Assembly (NCBI RefSeq): GCF_900096895.1
Contig: NZ_FMYO01000009.1
Span: 1-64,000 of the forward strand
Direction: 5' to 3'
Source: Acinetobacter kookii
GTDB taxonomy: Bacteria > Pseudomonadota > Gammaproteobacteria > Pseudomonadales > Moraxellaceae
Length of the DNA: 64,000 nucleotides
Shown here: in pieces, positions 16,690-25,505 of the stretch
Layout: every line of letters begins with the position of its first letter
How positions within the stretch are numbered: position 1 is the first letter of the stretch
Made by a program: the position numbers and the translations under genes
Notes under the pieces: model-generated
Seen by the model: the letters and a program-made list of their open reading frames with translations, nothing else
Databases searched by the model: none
What the model was told of the DNA's origin: nothing

Positions 16690-16747
16690 GTTTGCATTTA
16701 CACCAAATTTTACACCATAATCAAAAAAATAGGCCGTGGTGTAAATT
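16690..16747 (+). promoter_or_regulatory. Palindromic TTTACACC-type repeats before the decayed integrase
   Basis: TTTACACCA occurs twice in direct order (TTTACACCAAATTTTACACCA) and once inverted as TGGTGTAAATT just before the old integrase start. Such spaced copies could be integrase arm sites, an operator, or part of the attachment region. No test of this is possible here. Confidence 0.35.
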
Positions 16748-17345
16748 ATGGGTTAATTACAGCAAGGAAAGGTGCCGATGGTAAAATTAACTATCCTGCT
16801 GCGATTAGAATCAATCGAAAAGGCTTTCCTACTTTCTCTGAAAGTAAAACATTTCATTCAAAAAAGATGGCTGAAAACTGGGTTAAGAAAAGAGAAGTCG
16901 AAATTCAAGACAATCCTGATATTTTGCTTGGCAAAGAACAGCTCATTGATCTGACCTTATCAGATACCATAGATAAATATTTGGATGAAGTCGGGAGCGA
17001 GTACGGAAGAACGAAACGCTATTCTCTGCTCTTAATTAAGAAGCTACCAATCGCGCGCAATATTATCACAAAAATAAAACCAGCCGATATCTCAGAGCAT
17101 GTTGCGTTACATCAGAATTGTGATGTTAAGTTGGATTTGAAACCAATCGCTATAACTATCTTACATCGTGAGTTACTTCATATATGGGGAATATTATCTC
17201 ACGGCTAGGTCATGTAGGAGGTGAATGTTGAATTGGCTAGCTTTGATAAAGTAAATGCATGATTATGAGAAACTAGACAGATCTGATCTAATGGTAAGCG
17301 TGACAGGACTACCTGCAACAGCAGAATTGAAGGAGTTCTTATTGA
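16748..17345 (+). pseudogene. Decayed tyrosine integrase of the dusA-targeting type
   Basis: The original start reads ATGGGTTAATTACAGC; one missing T after ATGGG throws the frame into a stop at codon 3. From there the intact frame (16751-17208) reads LITARKGADGKINYPAAIRI and on through NRKGFPTFSESKTF, the DNA-binding N-terminus of a site-specific integrase. It stops at 17208 where the core-binding domain should end. Weaker traces in shifted frames (VELASFDKV, then LPATAELKEF) continue to about 17345. The catalytic R-H-R-Y domain is missing. Position directly beside the dusA 5' end supports a relic genomic island. Confidence 0.75.
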
Positions 17346-17678
17346 ATACAGATATATTGAAGTAAATTGTGTCCGTGAAATAGAAAAGTTTGATTCATTA
17401 ACTTCAAAGAATCATAGGTCATTCTTGCTATTGGAATATTTTCCTGAAATAAATTAATAGAATTAAGGAAGTTGAGGATAGGGGTTGATACAATTGTATT
17501 TGTGTAACAGGGCTAATTAAAGTTGGTGCATATACACAATTAAGCTAGTTACTAGCCTGAAAGAATTCGATTCTATAATAAAGCATGGTATTATTCATCC
17601 TCAAAAATATATTTTTAAAAAATAAAGTGCTGGCTAATAAATTCACAGTAATTTAGTTGACAAAATGAAAATGGAGTA
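17346..17678. other. AT-rich noncoding gap before the polysaccharide operon
   Basis: No complete gene. One frame ending at about 17458 reads GVLIEYRYIEVNCVREIEKF and about 20 further residues, without a start codon; it could be debris of the integrase or another island gene. The final ~100 bases presumably hold the wzm promoter, but no good match to a -35/-10 pair stands out. Confidence 0.4.
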
Positions 17679-18512
17679 TTGTTGTTGAATCCGCATGCAA
17701 GTCCTTCCAGTTCACTCTTGGCTTTGATTAGAACTGTTATTATCAATAAAAATCTTATTTGGAGTTTAATTAAACGAGAGGTTGTTGCGCGCTATCGTGG
17801 ATCAATATTTGGGCTGCTTTGGTCTTTTTTTAACCCCATTTTAATGTTAGTTGTTTATACATTTGTTTTTAGTGTCGTATTTAAAGCAAAATGGTTGGGT
17901 GGCTCGGATTCTAAAACAGAGTTTGCTTTAATATTATTTTCCGGGTTAATGATATTTAACCTTTTTGCAGAATGCATTAATCGTTCTCCAAACTTAATAT
18001 TAAGTAATGTGAATTATGTTAAAAAAGTTATTTTTCCTCTCGAAGTTCTCCCCATAGTAGCTTTAGGTTCTGCAATTTTTCATTTTTTAATTAGTTTTTT
18101 TGTATGGATTATTTTTTATATCATATTTATGGGTATTCCTCACATTGAAATATTCTTATTTCCATTTGTTTTATTACCTTTAATAATGTTGGTTTTAGGA
18201 TTTTCTTGGTTACTTGCCTCAATAGGGGTTTTTTTGAGGGATGTATCACAAATTGTAGGAGTTTTCACCACCCTGCTAATGTTTTTAACAACAATTTTTT
18301 ACCCAATAACGGCTCTACCTGAAGCATACCAGTCTTTAATGCAGTTAAATCCATTAACATTAATAATTGAACAAGCACGTGATGTCCTAATTTGGGGTAA
18401 AGGAATTAACTGGATTGAGTGGTTAATCCAAGTTGTCTGGACTAGTATGTTTGCTTGGTCAGGTTTTTTATGGTTTCAAAAAACCCGTAGGGGATTTGCT
18501 GATGTTATCTAA
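17679..18512 (+). CDS. wzm: Polysaccharide ABC transporter permease (Wzm)
   Basis: 277 residues with about six membrane helices and the ABC-2 permease signature: an N-terminal amphipathic LIKREVVARYRGSIFGLLWS just before the first helix, typical of Wzm/KpsM-type glycan exporters. There is no ATG; three consecutive TTG codons at 17679-17687 follow GGAG at 17673, and the second or third is best spaced. It overlaps wzt by 11 bases. It would form the inner-membrane channel that flips an undecaprenyl-linked glycan to the periplasm. Codon use is AT-rich compared with the flanking core genes. Confidence 0.88.
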   Translation: MLLNPHASPSSSLLALIRTVIINKNLIWSLIKREVVARYRGSIFGLLWSFFNPILMLVVYTFVFSVVFKAKWLGGSDSKTEFALILFSGLMIFNLFAECINRSPNLILSNVNYVKKVIFPLEVLPIVALGSAIFHFLISFFVWIIFYIIFMGIPHIEIFLFPFVLLPLIMLVLGFSWLLASIGVFLRDVSQIVGVFTTLLMFLTTIFYPITALPEAYQSLMQLNPLTLIIEQARDVLIWGKGINWIEWLIQVVWTSMFAWSGFLWFQKTRRGFADVI

Positions 18513-19812
18513 TTATGCCATTCGAGTAACCGATTTAAGTAAATGTTATAACATTTATGAAAAGCCACAAGATCGACTCTTTCAAATGCTAAGTTTTGGA
18601 AATAAAAAAAAGCCTCGCCAATTTTGGGCATTAAAAAATATAACATTTTCTATAAATCGAGGCGAAACTGTAGGAATTATAGGCCGTAATGGTAGTGGAA
18701 AATCCACTTTACTCCAAATGATCTGCGGTACAGTGACTCCTACAACTGGTCGTATTGACACAAATGGCCGTGTAGTGGCTTTGCTTGAGTTAGGAGCTGG
18801 CTTTAATCCAGAATTCACAGGGTACGAAAATGTTCTTTTAAATGCGGCTATTTTGGGATTTCCTAAAGAAACAATAGAACAAAGAATGGGTGAAGTGCTT
18901 GAATTTTCAGAGCTTGGCGATTTCTTAGGCCAACCTGTTAAAACTTACTCTAGTGGCATGTATGCTCGGCTCGCATTCTCAATTGCCATTCATGTCGATC
19001 CTGAAATTCTCATTATTGATGAAGCACTATCTGTAGGCGATGCCCGTTTCGTAGCCAAGTGTATGAAACGCATTAAAGAAATCCAAGAACGTGGCACGAC
19101 TATTTTATTTGTTAGTCATGATGTGGGTGTAGTTCGGACACTTTGTGATAGAGCAATATGGCTTGATAAAGGAACGCTTGTTGAGGATGGAGAAGTTTTT
19201 CCGGTTACAGGTAAGTATATGGAATATATGTTTCAAGATGAGCTATCCGAGGAACAGGGTCTACATCAAAATATTAAAAAAAATATAGCAACTCAGAAGG
19301 TGATTGATTCTTTAGAACAGAATGATCAGCAAATTATACAAAACCATCATGCTTTGGATGCTCGTCCTGTTACCCATTGGGGGGCACGTAAGGGATTAAT
19401 TCTTGGAGCATCAGTATGTAATAAACATGGTACTAGAAGTGATGTTATTGCTTGGGGTGAGCCTATAGAAATTGTGGTGCAGGTACATGTGCCTTCGGAT
19501 ATTCCTCGCAAGCATTTAAGCATCGCCTGTTCAATTAAAGATCTTAAAGGGACTGATCTAATTGTTTCAACAACACATGACAGTGGCGATATTCAACTTC
19601 TTGAGCAAGAAGAATTTAGTATACGTTTTCGTATGATAAATCCGTTAGTGACGGGAAAATATCTCTTGGTAGTGGCCGTGGAAAATCGTGCCGATTTAGA
19701 TATCCACTACTATGAATATCTTGAGGGTGCTCACTATTTTTCATCTTTGTCTGAGCAGCGTTTTTTTGGAATTTTTCAGCCGGCGATTGAGCAGACAGTA
19801 CAGGTTTTATAA
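18502..19812 (+). CDS. wzt: Polysaccharide ABC transporter ATPase with C-terminal carbohydrate-binding domain (Wzt)
   Basis: 436 residues. The nucleotide-binding domain spans about 1-260: Walker A GRNGSGKST (61-69), ABC signature SSGMYARL, Walker B ILIIDEALSVGD, and H-loop SHDVG. A C-terminal beta-sandwich (about 295-435) fits the Wzt_C domain, which in known O-antigen exporters binds the modified non-reducing end of the finished chain. I start at ATG 18502 inside the wzm end, with AGGGGA upstream. Presence of Wzt_C implies that chains are capped before export. Confidence 0.9.
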   Translation: MLSNYAIRVTDLSKCYNIYEKPQDRLFQMLSFGNKKKPRQFWALKNITFSINRGETVGIIGRNGSGKSTLLQMICGTVTPTTGRIDTNGRVVALLELGAGFNPEFTGYENVLLNAAILGFPKETIEQRMGEVLEFSELGDFLGQPVKTYSSGMYARLAFSIAIHVDPEILIIDEALSVGDARFVAKCMKRIKEIQERGTTILFVSHDVGVVRTLCDRAIWLDKGTLVEDGEVFPVTGKYMEYMFQDELSEEQGLHQNIKKNIATQKVIDSLEQNDQQIIQNHHALDARPVTHWGARKGLILGASVCNKHGTRSDVIAWGEPIEIVVQVHVPSDIPRKHLSIACSIKDLKGTDLIVSTTHDSGDIQLLEQEEFSIRFRMINPLVTGKYLLVVAVENRADLDIHYYEYLEGAHYFSSLSEQRFFGIFQPAIEQTVQVL

Positions 19813-19815
19813 TAA

Positions 19816-22065
19816 ATGTTATCTACTATTAATTCAGATACTTATTGGGATAAACGATTTACCGAAGATTGGGAGGTTTATGAAGGACCGCGACAATCTC
19901 GCTTTTTCGCTCAACTTGCCCTTGAAAATTTGCCAATTTGGTTGATTGAGCAAATTCGGCGAGAATCTCTCAGTGTTGTAGACTGGGGGTGTGCACAAGG
20001 GGATGGAACTGATATTTGGGCTAGTTATATAAATTCACAGCAATTATTTGGTGTTGATTTTTCAAAAATAGCGATTGAGCAGGCTAGCCAGCGCTATCCT
20101 ATGATTAAATTTTTTTGTGAAAACTGGCTTGAACCAGATTCTGAGATTACACAAAGCTATGATGTAGTTTTTTCATCTAACACACTTGAGCATTTCCATA
20201 ATCCGTTTGAAGTATTGGCAACTTTAAGTACAAAGGCTAAAAAAGCCGTTATTCTTGCGTTGCCATATCGCGAGATTAATCGTATTGCTGAACATTTCTC
20301 AACTTTTTTGTCAGAAAATATCCCTTTAGAACTAGACAATGGTTTTCGGCTAGTATGGTCCAAAGTTTTGGATTGTTCACGTATTCCTTCTACACAATGG
20401 AGTGGGAATCAAGTTTTTTTAGTCTATGGTGACTCCTCTTGGATTCATTCACTTCGGCTTAGATTAAGTGATTGTGAACTAGAAAAAATTGATTTGAATA
20501 CAGAGTTTAATATTCTAAAGCAAACTGTGCTTGAACGAGATATACAAATTGCAAGTCTAACACGGGCAGTGAGTGATAGAGATATACAAGTTGCCAGTCT
20601 TACGCAAGCAGTGACAGATAGAGATTTACAAGTTGCTAGTCTTACGCAAGCTGTGGCTGATCAGAATATGCAAATAGCAACTCTCAACCAGAAAATATTT
20701 CAGCAAAATAATCAAATTCAGATGTTTCAGACATCTCGTTCATGGAGATTGACTCGACCTCTGCGTTTAGTGTATTCGCTTTCCCGTTATATTTGGAGTA
20801 AAGATGGGAGATATTTATTATTAAAAGCGATTTACTGGAAATTACCTCAAGCATTACAAGATAAATTAAAAAAGCAAAGATATGCTTTTGCAGCTAAACG
20901 CATGCAGCGCAATATGGATATCGCTAGTGATAAATTTTTGAATGATGATACTAACGATTATATTGAATGGGTTGAGAAAGCAAACAAGAACAATAAAGTT
21001 GTGATTATTCCTTGTGGGTTTGAATTTGATGAGTTAGTAAATCAAAGGCCAATTAATGCAGCAAAATATTTTGCTGAAAAAGGTTATCAAGTATTATTTA
21101 TTGCTTGGCAGTGGTCTGCTAAGGATAAATTGTCCAAAGGATGTAAAGAGGTTTTTCCAAATGTATTTCAAGTTCCTCTCTTTGATTTTATAAAGTACGT
21201 TAATAAACTCCATCTTTGCCGTGAGCGTTCTCTTTTTCTTGTGACTATGCCTACTCCTAATTTGGTGGGGCTTGTTCCCATTTTAAGAGAAAAGGGATTC
21301 GCTATTATTTATGACATTATGGATGAATGGGAGGCATTCTGTGAAGTAGGGCAAGCTCCCTGGTTTAAGAAATCTGTAGAAGAAAGTCTTATATTGCAGT
21401 CTGATTTTGTTTGTGCGGTATCTCCTCCTTTACGAAACAAATTTTCCCATATTCGTTCGGATATTAAAATAATTGGGAATGGTTTTACTCCTGAAGTGCT
21501 TGGTGTAGAGAATCAAGGAATAGCGAGGAATCGAGAAGATGGAGGTCCTATAATTGGATATTTCGGACATCTCACTGATGCTTGGTTTGATTGGAAGCTT
21601 ATACTGCAGCTTGCGAAGAGCTATCCTCATATTAAGTTTGAGATTATTGGTTATGGCGAGCCAGAATGGGTTAGAAAAGAAATTACAGCTTTATCCAACA
21701 TTCATCTTTTAGGTAAGGTATTACCAAAAGATTTACATAGGCAAGTTTCCAATTGGTCTATTGGGATAATTCCTTTTATGGAAGGAATCTTAGCAGAAGC
21801 TGTAGATCCTATTAAGATATATGAATATTTGTACTTTGGACTGCCTGTTGTTGTAACGGGTATCCGACATTTGAAAAGCTATCCTATGACATATTTTGCA
21901 GAAAGCGAAGATGTTGAAGACATTATTGAGAAGGCACTTAATGACGACTATGACACAGAAGATATTAATAATTTTTTGCAGCAGGTAACTTGGCGAGCGC
22001 GATTTGAGACGCTGATAAATGAAATAAATAAAAATAATGGTATATGGGATTTATATGCAAATTAG
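19816..22065 (+). CDS. Methyltransferase / coiled-coil / glycosyltransferase fusion protein
   Basis: 749 residues in three parts. Residues 1-225 form a class I SAM methyltransferase with motif VVDWGCAQGDG (55-64) and a SSNTLEHFHNPF post-motif. Residues about 230-305 form a coiled coil from four 14-residue units (ASLTQAVTDRDLQV type) encoded by 42-bp tandem repeats. A SRSWRLTRPLR motif follows at 307. Residues about 390-745 form a GT4-like glycosyltransferase (DPIKIYEYLYFGLPVVV). It lies 3 bases after wzt. By analogy with WbdD-type chain terminators, it may both elongate and methyl-cap a polysaccharide, with the coiled coil as a length gauge. The analogy is inferred, and domain order differs from WbdD. 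Confidence 0.8.
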   Translation: MLSTINSDTYWDKRFTEDWEVYEGPRQSRFFAQLALENLPIWLIEQIRRESLSVVDWGCAQGDGTDIWASYINSQQLFGVDFSKIAIEQASQRYPMIKFFCENWLEPDSEITQSYDVVFSSNTLEHFHNPFEVLATLSTKAKKAVILALPYREINRIAEHFSTFLSENIPLELDNGFRLVWSKVLDCSRIPSTQWSGNQVFLVYGDSSWIHSLRLRLSDCELEKIDLNTEFNILKQTVLERDIQIASLTRAVSDRDIQVASLTQAVTDRDLQVASLTQAVADQNMQIATLNQKIFQQNNQIQMFQTSRSWRLTRPLRLVYSLSRYIWSKDGRYLLLKAIYWKLPQALQDKLKKQRYAFAAKRMQRNMDIASDKFLNDDTNDYIEWVEKANKNNKVVIIPCGFEFDELVNQRPINAAKYFAEKGYQVLFIAWQWSAKDKLSKGCKEVFPNVFQVPLFDFIKYVNKLHLCRERSLFLVTMPTPNLVGLVPILREKGFAIIYDIMDEWEAFCEVGQAPWFKKSVEESLILQSDFVCAVSPPLRNKFSHIRSDIKIIGNGFTPEVLGVENQGIARNREDGGPIIGYFGHLTDAWFDWKLILQLAKSYPHIKFEIIGYGEPEWVRKEITALSNIHLLGKVLPKDLHRQVSNWSIGIIPFMEGILAEAVDPIKIYEYLYFGLPVVVTGIRHLKSYPMTYFAESEDVEDIIEKALNDDYDTEDINNFLQQVTWRARFETLINEINKNNGIWDLYAN
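20551..20718 (+). repeat. 42-bp tandem repeats encoding a 14-aa coiled-coil unit
   Basis: Units run 20551-20592, 20593-20634, 20635-20676 and a degenerate 20677-20718, in frame. Units 2 and 3 share GCxAGTCTTACGCAAGC starts; unit 1 differs by a few bases and unit 4 keeps only the heptad pattern. Each unit adds exactly two heptads, so gain or loss of a unit changes coiled-coil length without breaking the frame. Confidence 0.85.
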
Positions 22066-23113
22066 AATATGTTTTGTTTATCCTTGGGCGACTTTTGGTG
22101 GCTGTGAGAGAGTGCTAATTAATCGTGCACTAGCTTTTAGACAATATTTTCCAGAGATTTTAATAGACTTTTATTTTATGCATGATGCAGGAGGGGGGCA
22201 GGCATTTCGTTTAGCGCTGAAAAAATATGGACTTGAAGACACCACATCAATTGTAACTTCACTTGATAGAAACTATGATTTAGTTTCTTTAATCGATTGC
22301 CCACAAGCAATAGAATTATGTGAAAATCGTTCTCAACGTTATATCGTTGAATGTCACACTGGATATCAAGATAATCGGGAATATCTTCAAAAATTATCGT
22401 CTAGTTGCGAGCAAGTTGTCGTCCCTTCATTATCATTTAAGACACTGATTGAAAATGAATTTTTATCTTTACCCACTTCAGTGTCTTTACTGAGAAATTT
22501 TGTTCCTTGGGGGATCGATTCTTTTGAATTGTCACAAAAAATTTCTCTTCCAGCATGGAAGCGTAAGCCTATTCTTTTCTTTGGCCGTCTAGATCGTTTA
22601 AAAGACCCCTTATCTATATTAGATGCCTTCCAAATTTTGGAGAGTCGACGAAAAGGAGAGTTTATGCTTTTGATCTGCGGTCCCAAAAACCCTGAAATTA
22701 ATATCGAAAAAGAATTGTTAATGCGTTCCCTTGATAGTATTTCTTTAGTATTACCTCCTGTTTCATTTACCTCCTCTAGAGCTTTATTGAATGCTGTTGC
22801 TGATTCAGGTGGAATATTTGTTTCCCCCTCTCAAAGTGAATCTTTTGGCCTTTCGGCTGCAGAAGCAATATCTTCAATTATTCCTGTCGCTTTGTCGGAT
22901 ATTAAAGCACACGTAGATTTAGTTTCTGGTCATGAGTCTATGCTTACTTATCCACTCGGTGATACTGAAAAGTTCGCTAAGTGTATAGAAAATTTATTTG
23001 ATCATTATGACGTGGCGCGTAAAGCGGTAACCTCAGTACGAAATAGCTTTTCTACAGAGATATTTCTTGAGGATTGGAAAAAACTCATGAAAAAACTTGG
23101 AATTACTATATGA
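22055..23113 (+). CDS. Glycosyltransferase family 4-like protein
   Basis: 352 residues with a GT-B fold. The N-terminal half has FGGCERVLINRALAF, as in GT4 donor/acceptor domains. The C-terminal half has ILFFGRLDRLKDPLSILDAF and SPSQSESFGLSAAEAI, the donor-binding E-x7-E-type region. I start at ATG 22055, overlapping the upstream gene by 11 bases; an in-frame ATG 6 codons earlier is possible. It probably adds a sugar to the polysaccharide exported by Wzm/Wzt. The sugar cannot be predicted. Confidence 0.85.
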   Translation: MQIRICFVYPWATFGGCERVLINRALAFRQYFPEILIDFYFMHDAGGGQAFRLALKKYGLEDTTSIVTSLDRNYDLVSLIDCPQAIELCENRSQRYIVECHTGYQDNREYLQKLSSSCEQVVVPSLSFKTLIENEFLSLPTSVSLLRNFVPWGIDSFELSQKISLPAWKRKPILFFGRLDRLKDPLSILDAFQILESRRKGEFMLLICGPKNPEINIEKELLMRSLDSISLVLPPVSFTSSRALLNAVADSGGIFVSPSQSESFGLSAAEAISSIIPVALSDIKAHVDLVSGHESMLTYPLGDTEKFAKCIENLFDHYDVARKAVTSVRNSFSTEIFLEDWKKLMKKLGITI

Positions 23114-24213
23114 AAAAAATTCTTTGCGTTGTAGGTACCCGCCCTGAAGCCATTAAAATGGCACCAGTCATTCTGGCACTAAAATCTGAACCATGGGCTG
23201 AGGTTCGAGTGTTAGCAACGGCTCAACATCGACAAATGCTTGATCAAGTCAACCAATTTTTTGGTATAGAACCCGATATTGATCTTGATATTATGCGTCC
23301 CAATCAAGCACTAACCACCTTGACAGCAAGATTATTATTAGACTTGGATGATGTTTTACAAAGTGAAAAACCTGATGCTGTTTTAGTACAGGGTGATACG
23401 ACTACAGTTATGACTGTAGCTCTGGCATGTTTTTATCATCGTATTCCGATAGGACATGTTGAAGCAGGATTAAGAACTTGGGATATGCAGAATCCGTTCC
23501 CTGAGGAGGCTAACCGAGTTATTGCTGGAAAATTAGCACGTTGGCATTTTGCACCGACTGAAGGTTCTCGGCAGAATTTGCTAAAAGAAGGAATTGCAGA
23601 TGCTGATATCGTGGTCACAGGTAATACGGTAATTGATGCATTGTTGATGAGTGCTGCCAAAGATTTAGAGCTACCCATTGATATAGAAGCGGATAAGCGT
23701 CTGGTATTGGTAACTTCGCATCGCAGGGAAAATTTTGGAGAACCATTCCGAAATATTTGTAAAGCATTACGTACTTTAGCAAAGAATAATTCAGATATTC
23801 AATTTCTTTACCCAGTACATCCAAATCCAAATGTTAAAGATGTGGCTCATGAATTTCTAGCAGAATTACCTAATGTCATTCTATGTGAACCTTTGGATTA
23901 TGCACCCTTTATTGCTGTAATGAAACGAGCATATTTGATTTTAACAGATTCTGGAGGAGTGCAAGAAGAAGCTCCTGCATTAGGTAAGCCAGTACTTGTG
24001 CTACGTGATGAAACAGAACGTCCAGAAGCAGTAGAGCAGGGTGTAGTGAAATTAGTGGGGTCAAATTGCGAACGAATTATTGAAGAAGCTCAGCGATTAC
24101 TTGATGATGAGTCAGCTTATAAGGTGATGGCCCGTGGTGTTTCTCCGTATGGTGATGGTCATGCATCTGAGCGAATAGTTCAAATTCTTAGAGAATATTT
24201 TGATGCCATTTAA
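23110..24213 (+). CDS. wecB: UDP-N-acetylglucosamine 2-epimerase (non-hydrolysing)
   Basis: 367 residues with WecB landmarks: GTRPEAIKMAPV at the N-terminus, QGDTTTVM, VEAGLRT, a HRRENFG segment and TDSGGVQEEAP. It interconverts UDP-GlcNAc and UDP-ManNAc. The ATG overlaps the preceding TGA (ATGA). No wecC dehydrogenase follows, so the donor may be UDP-ManNAc itself rather than UDP-ManNAcA, unless wecC lies elsewhere. Last gene of the operon; a hairpin follows at 24321. Confidence 0.92.
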   Translation: MKKILCVVGTRPEAIKMAPVILALKSEPWAEVRVLATAQHRQMLDQVNQFFGIEPDIDLDIMRPNQALTTLTARLLLDLDDVLQSEKPDAVLVQGDTTTVMTVALACFYHRIPIGHVEAGLRTWDMQNPFPEEANRVIAGKLARWHFAPTEGSRQNLLKEGIADADIVVTGNTVIDALLMSAAKDLELPIDIEADKRLVLVTSHRRENFGEPFRNICKALRTLAKNNSDIQFLYPVHPNPNVKDVAHEFLAELPNVILCEPLDYAPFIAVMKRAYLILTDSGGVQEEAPALGKPVLVLRDETERPEAVEQGVVKLVGSNCERIIEEAQRLLDDESAYKVMARGVSPYGDGHASERIVQILREYFDAI

Positions 24214-24320
24214 ATATTGTTGGTTCGTGCGAAGACGTATCCATAGAATATTTTTAAAAGTGGGCTTTAGCAGGGAAGTCAGCTGAATCATCAATTTTTC
24301 TAAACATTGAAGTGTTCAAT

Positions 24321-24343
24321 AGTGTCCACATAAAGTGGACACT
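24321..24343 (+). terminator. Probable end of the wzm-wecB operon
   Basis: AGTGTCCAC / GTGGACACT, a perfect 9-bp stem with a 5-base loop, followed by TATTTAT. The T-run is weak, so termination efficiency is uncertain. The AT-rich genes beyond it run in the opposite direction. Confidence 0.6.
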
Positions 24344-24404
24344 TATTTATCAATATAAGATGGAATAATGTATATTTATTAGTACTAAAAAATATTGCTT
24401 AACC

Positions 24405-25505
24405 TTAACTAATATTTAGATTTTTTATGATTTTTCCATATGAGTTTAAATATACGTTTTCATAATAATTTTTATAGTAGTTTTCCCATAAATTTTTTGC
24501 ATTGATTGATTTAATTTTTATCAGCTCTTTATTAACTAAACTATCAAAGAAATCATTTAAACTATCTGCTCCTTCAGGGATAGACCAACCTGTATTAAAT
24601 TTTTCAGTTTTTATACCTGGAGGAATGTCCTTAGTTGTAAGAAAAGCTTTACCTAGCATTAAGTGTTCATAATATTTATTTGGTGCTGCATATAAATGAT
24701 TTAATATATCTTTATAATACATACCTACTATAATATCCATTTTAGACATAATAGAAAGTCCTTCTCTTAATGAAGCAGAACCATAAAATATGATATTTTT
24801 ATTGGATTGATTACTAATAAAGTCAGCTAAAGGACCATATCCTATAATATGAAGTTCTAGATTATTTCTTTCGGCTATTGAATTTACCAGATGTTCAATT
24901 CCGCGATGTTTTTTCTCTAAGACTCCAAAATAACCAATTTTAATTTTTGTGTTATCTTGAATATCTGAATTTAAATTCGGTAGGTTCGTATCTCTTGGTA
25001 CGTTTTCTATTATAATAATATTTTTCGAATCTACACCATGTTGTTTTTTTCTTATTTCATCCGCTAAAATACATAAGTCACTTTGTTTTATGAGATAGTT
25101 TTCAGTTTTATCTAAAATTTTCTTAAATTTCCCATTTATCCCATGCGTATCTGTATATTTATCATAAATATCAAAAATCATTTTTTTAGAAAAAATTTTA
25201 CAAAAGATAAATGCTGTAAATGCGGTATCCAAATCAATCGCTTGAACTATATTAATTTTTTTATGATGTTTGCATAAGGTAATAAAAATAAAAATATTCC
25301 AGAGGATAAGGTTAAAAAAATTTTTTAGACCTCCGCCTATATAGCCCTTTTTTTTAAAAAGAATATTTTTTTCATTTTTTTTACTTTCCCCTATACGATC
25401 CCAACCAATAAAACGATAAGAAACCTCTAAAGTGTCTAGAACATTAAAGTATTTTTGAATTTTACCATCAAAGTCAGGTATATATGATCTAATGAAAAAT
25501 AGCAT
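24405..25505 (-). CDS. AT-rich GT4-like glycosyltransferase
   Basis: 366 residues, Lys/Ile/Asn-rich, with a GT-B fold. The N-terminal half has AIDLDTAFTAFIFCK and DIYDKYTD. The C-terminal half has KIGYFGVLEKKHRGIEHLV, IIGYGPL, and a donor-site segment APNKYYEHLMLGKAFLTT. Composition is far more AT-rich than the core genes and even than wzm-wecB, which suggests a separate horizontal origin. It faces the wecB operon. The target glycan is unknown. Confidence 0.78.
   Translation of the reverse strand: MLFFIRSYIPDFDGKIQKYFNVLDTLEVSYRFIGWDRIGESKKNEKNILFKKKGYIGGGLKNFFNLILWNIFIFITLCKHHKKINIVQAIDLDTAFTAFIFCKIFSKKMIFDIYDKYTDTHGINGKFKKILDKTENYLIKQSDLCILADEIRKKQHGVDSKNIIIIENVPRDTNLPNLNSDIQDNTKIKIGYFGVLEKKHRGIEHLVNSIAERNNLELHIIGYGPLADFISNQSNKNIIFYGSASLREGLSIMSKMDIIVGMYYKDILNHLYAAPNKYYEHLMLGKAFLTTKDIPPGIKTEKFNTGWSIPEGADSLNDFFDSLVNKELIKIKSINAKNLWENYYKNYYENVYLNSYGKIIKNLNIS

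Noticed and set aside
20551..20718. CRISPR-like repeat array
   Set aside because: Repeats are contiguous, in frame and without spacers; they encode heptads of a coiled coil.
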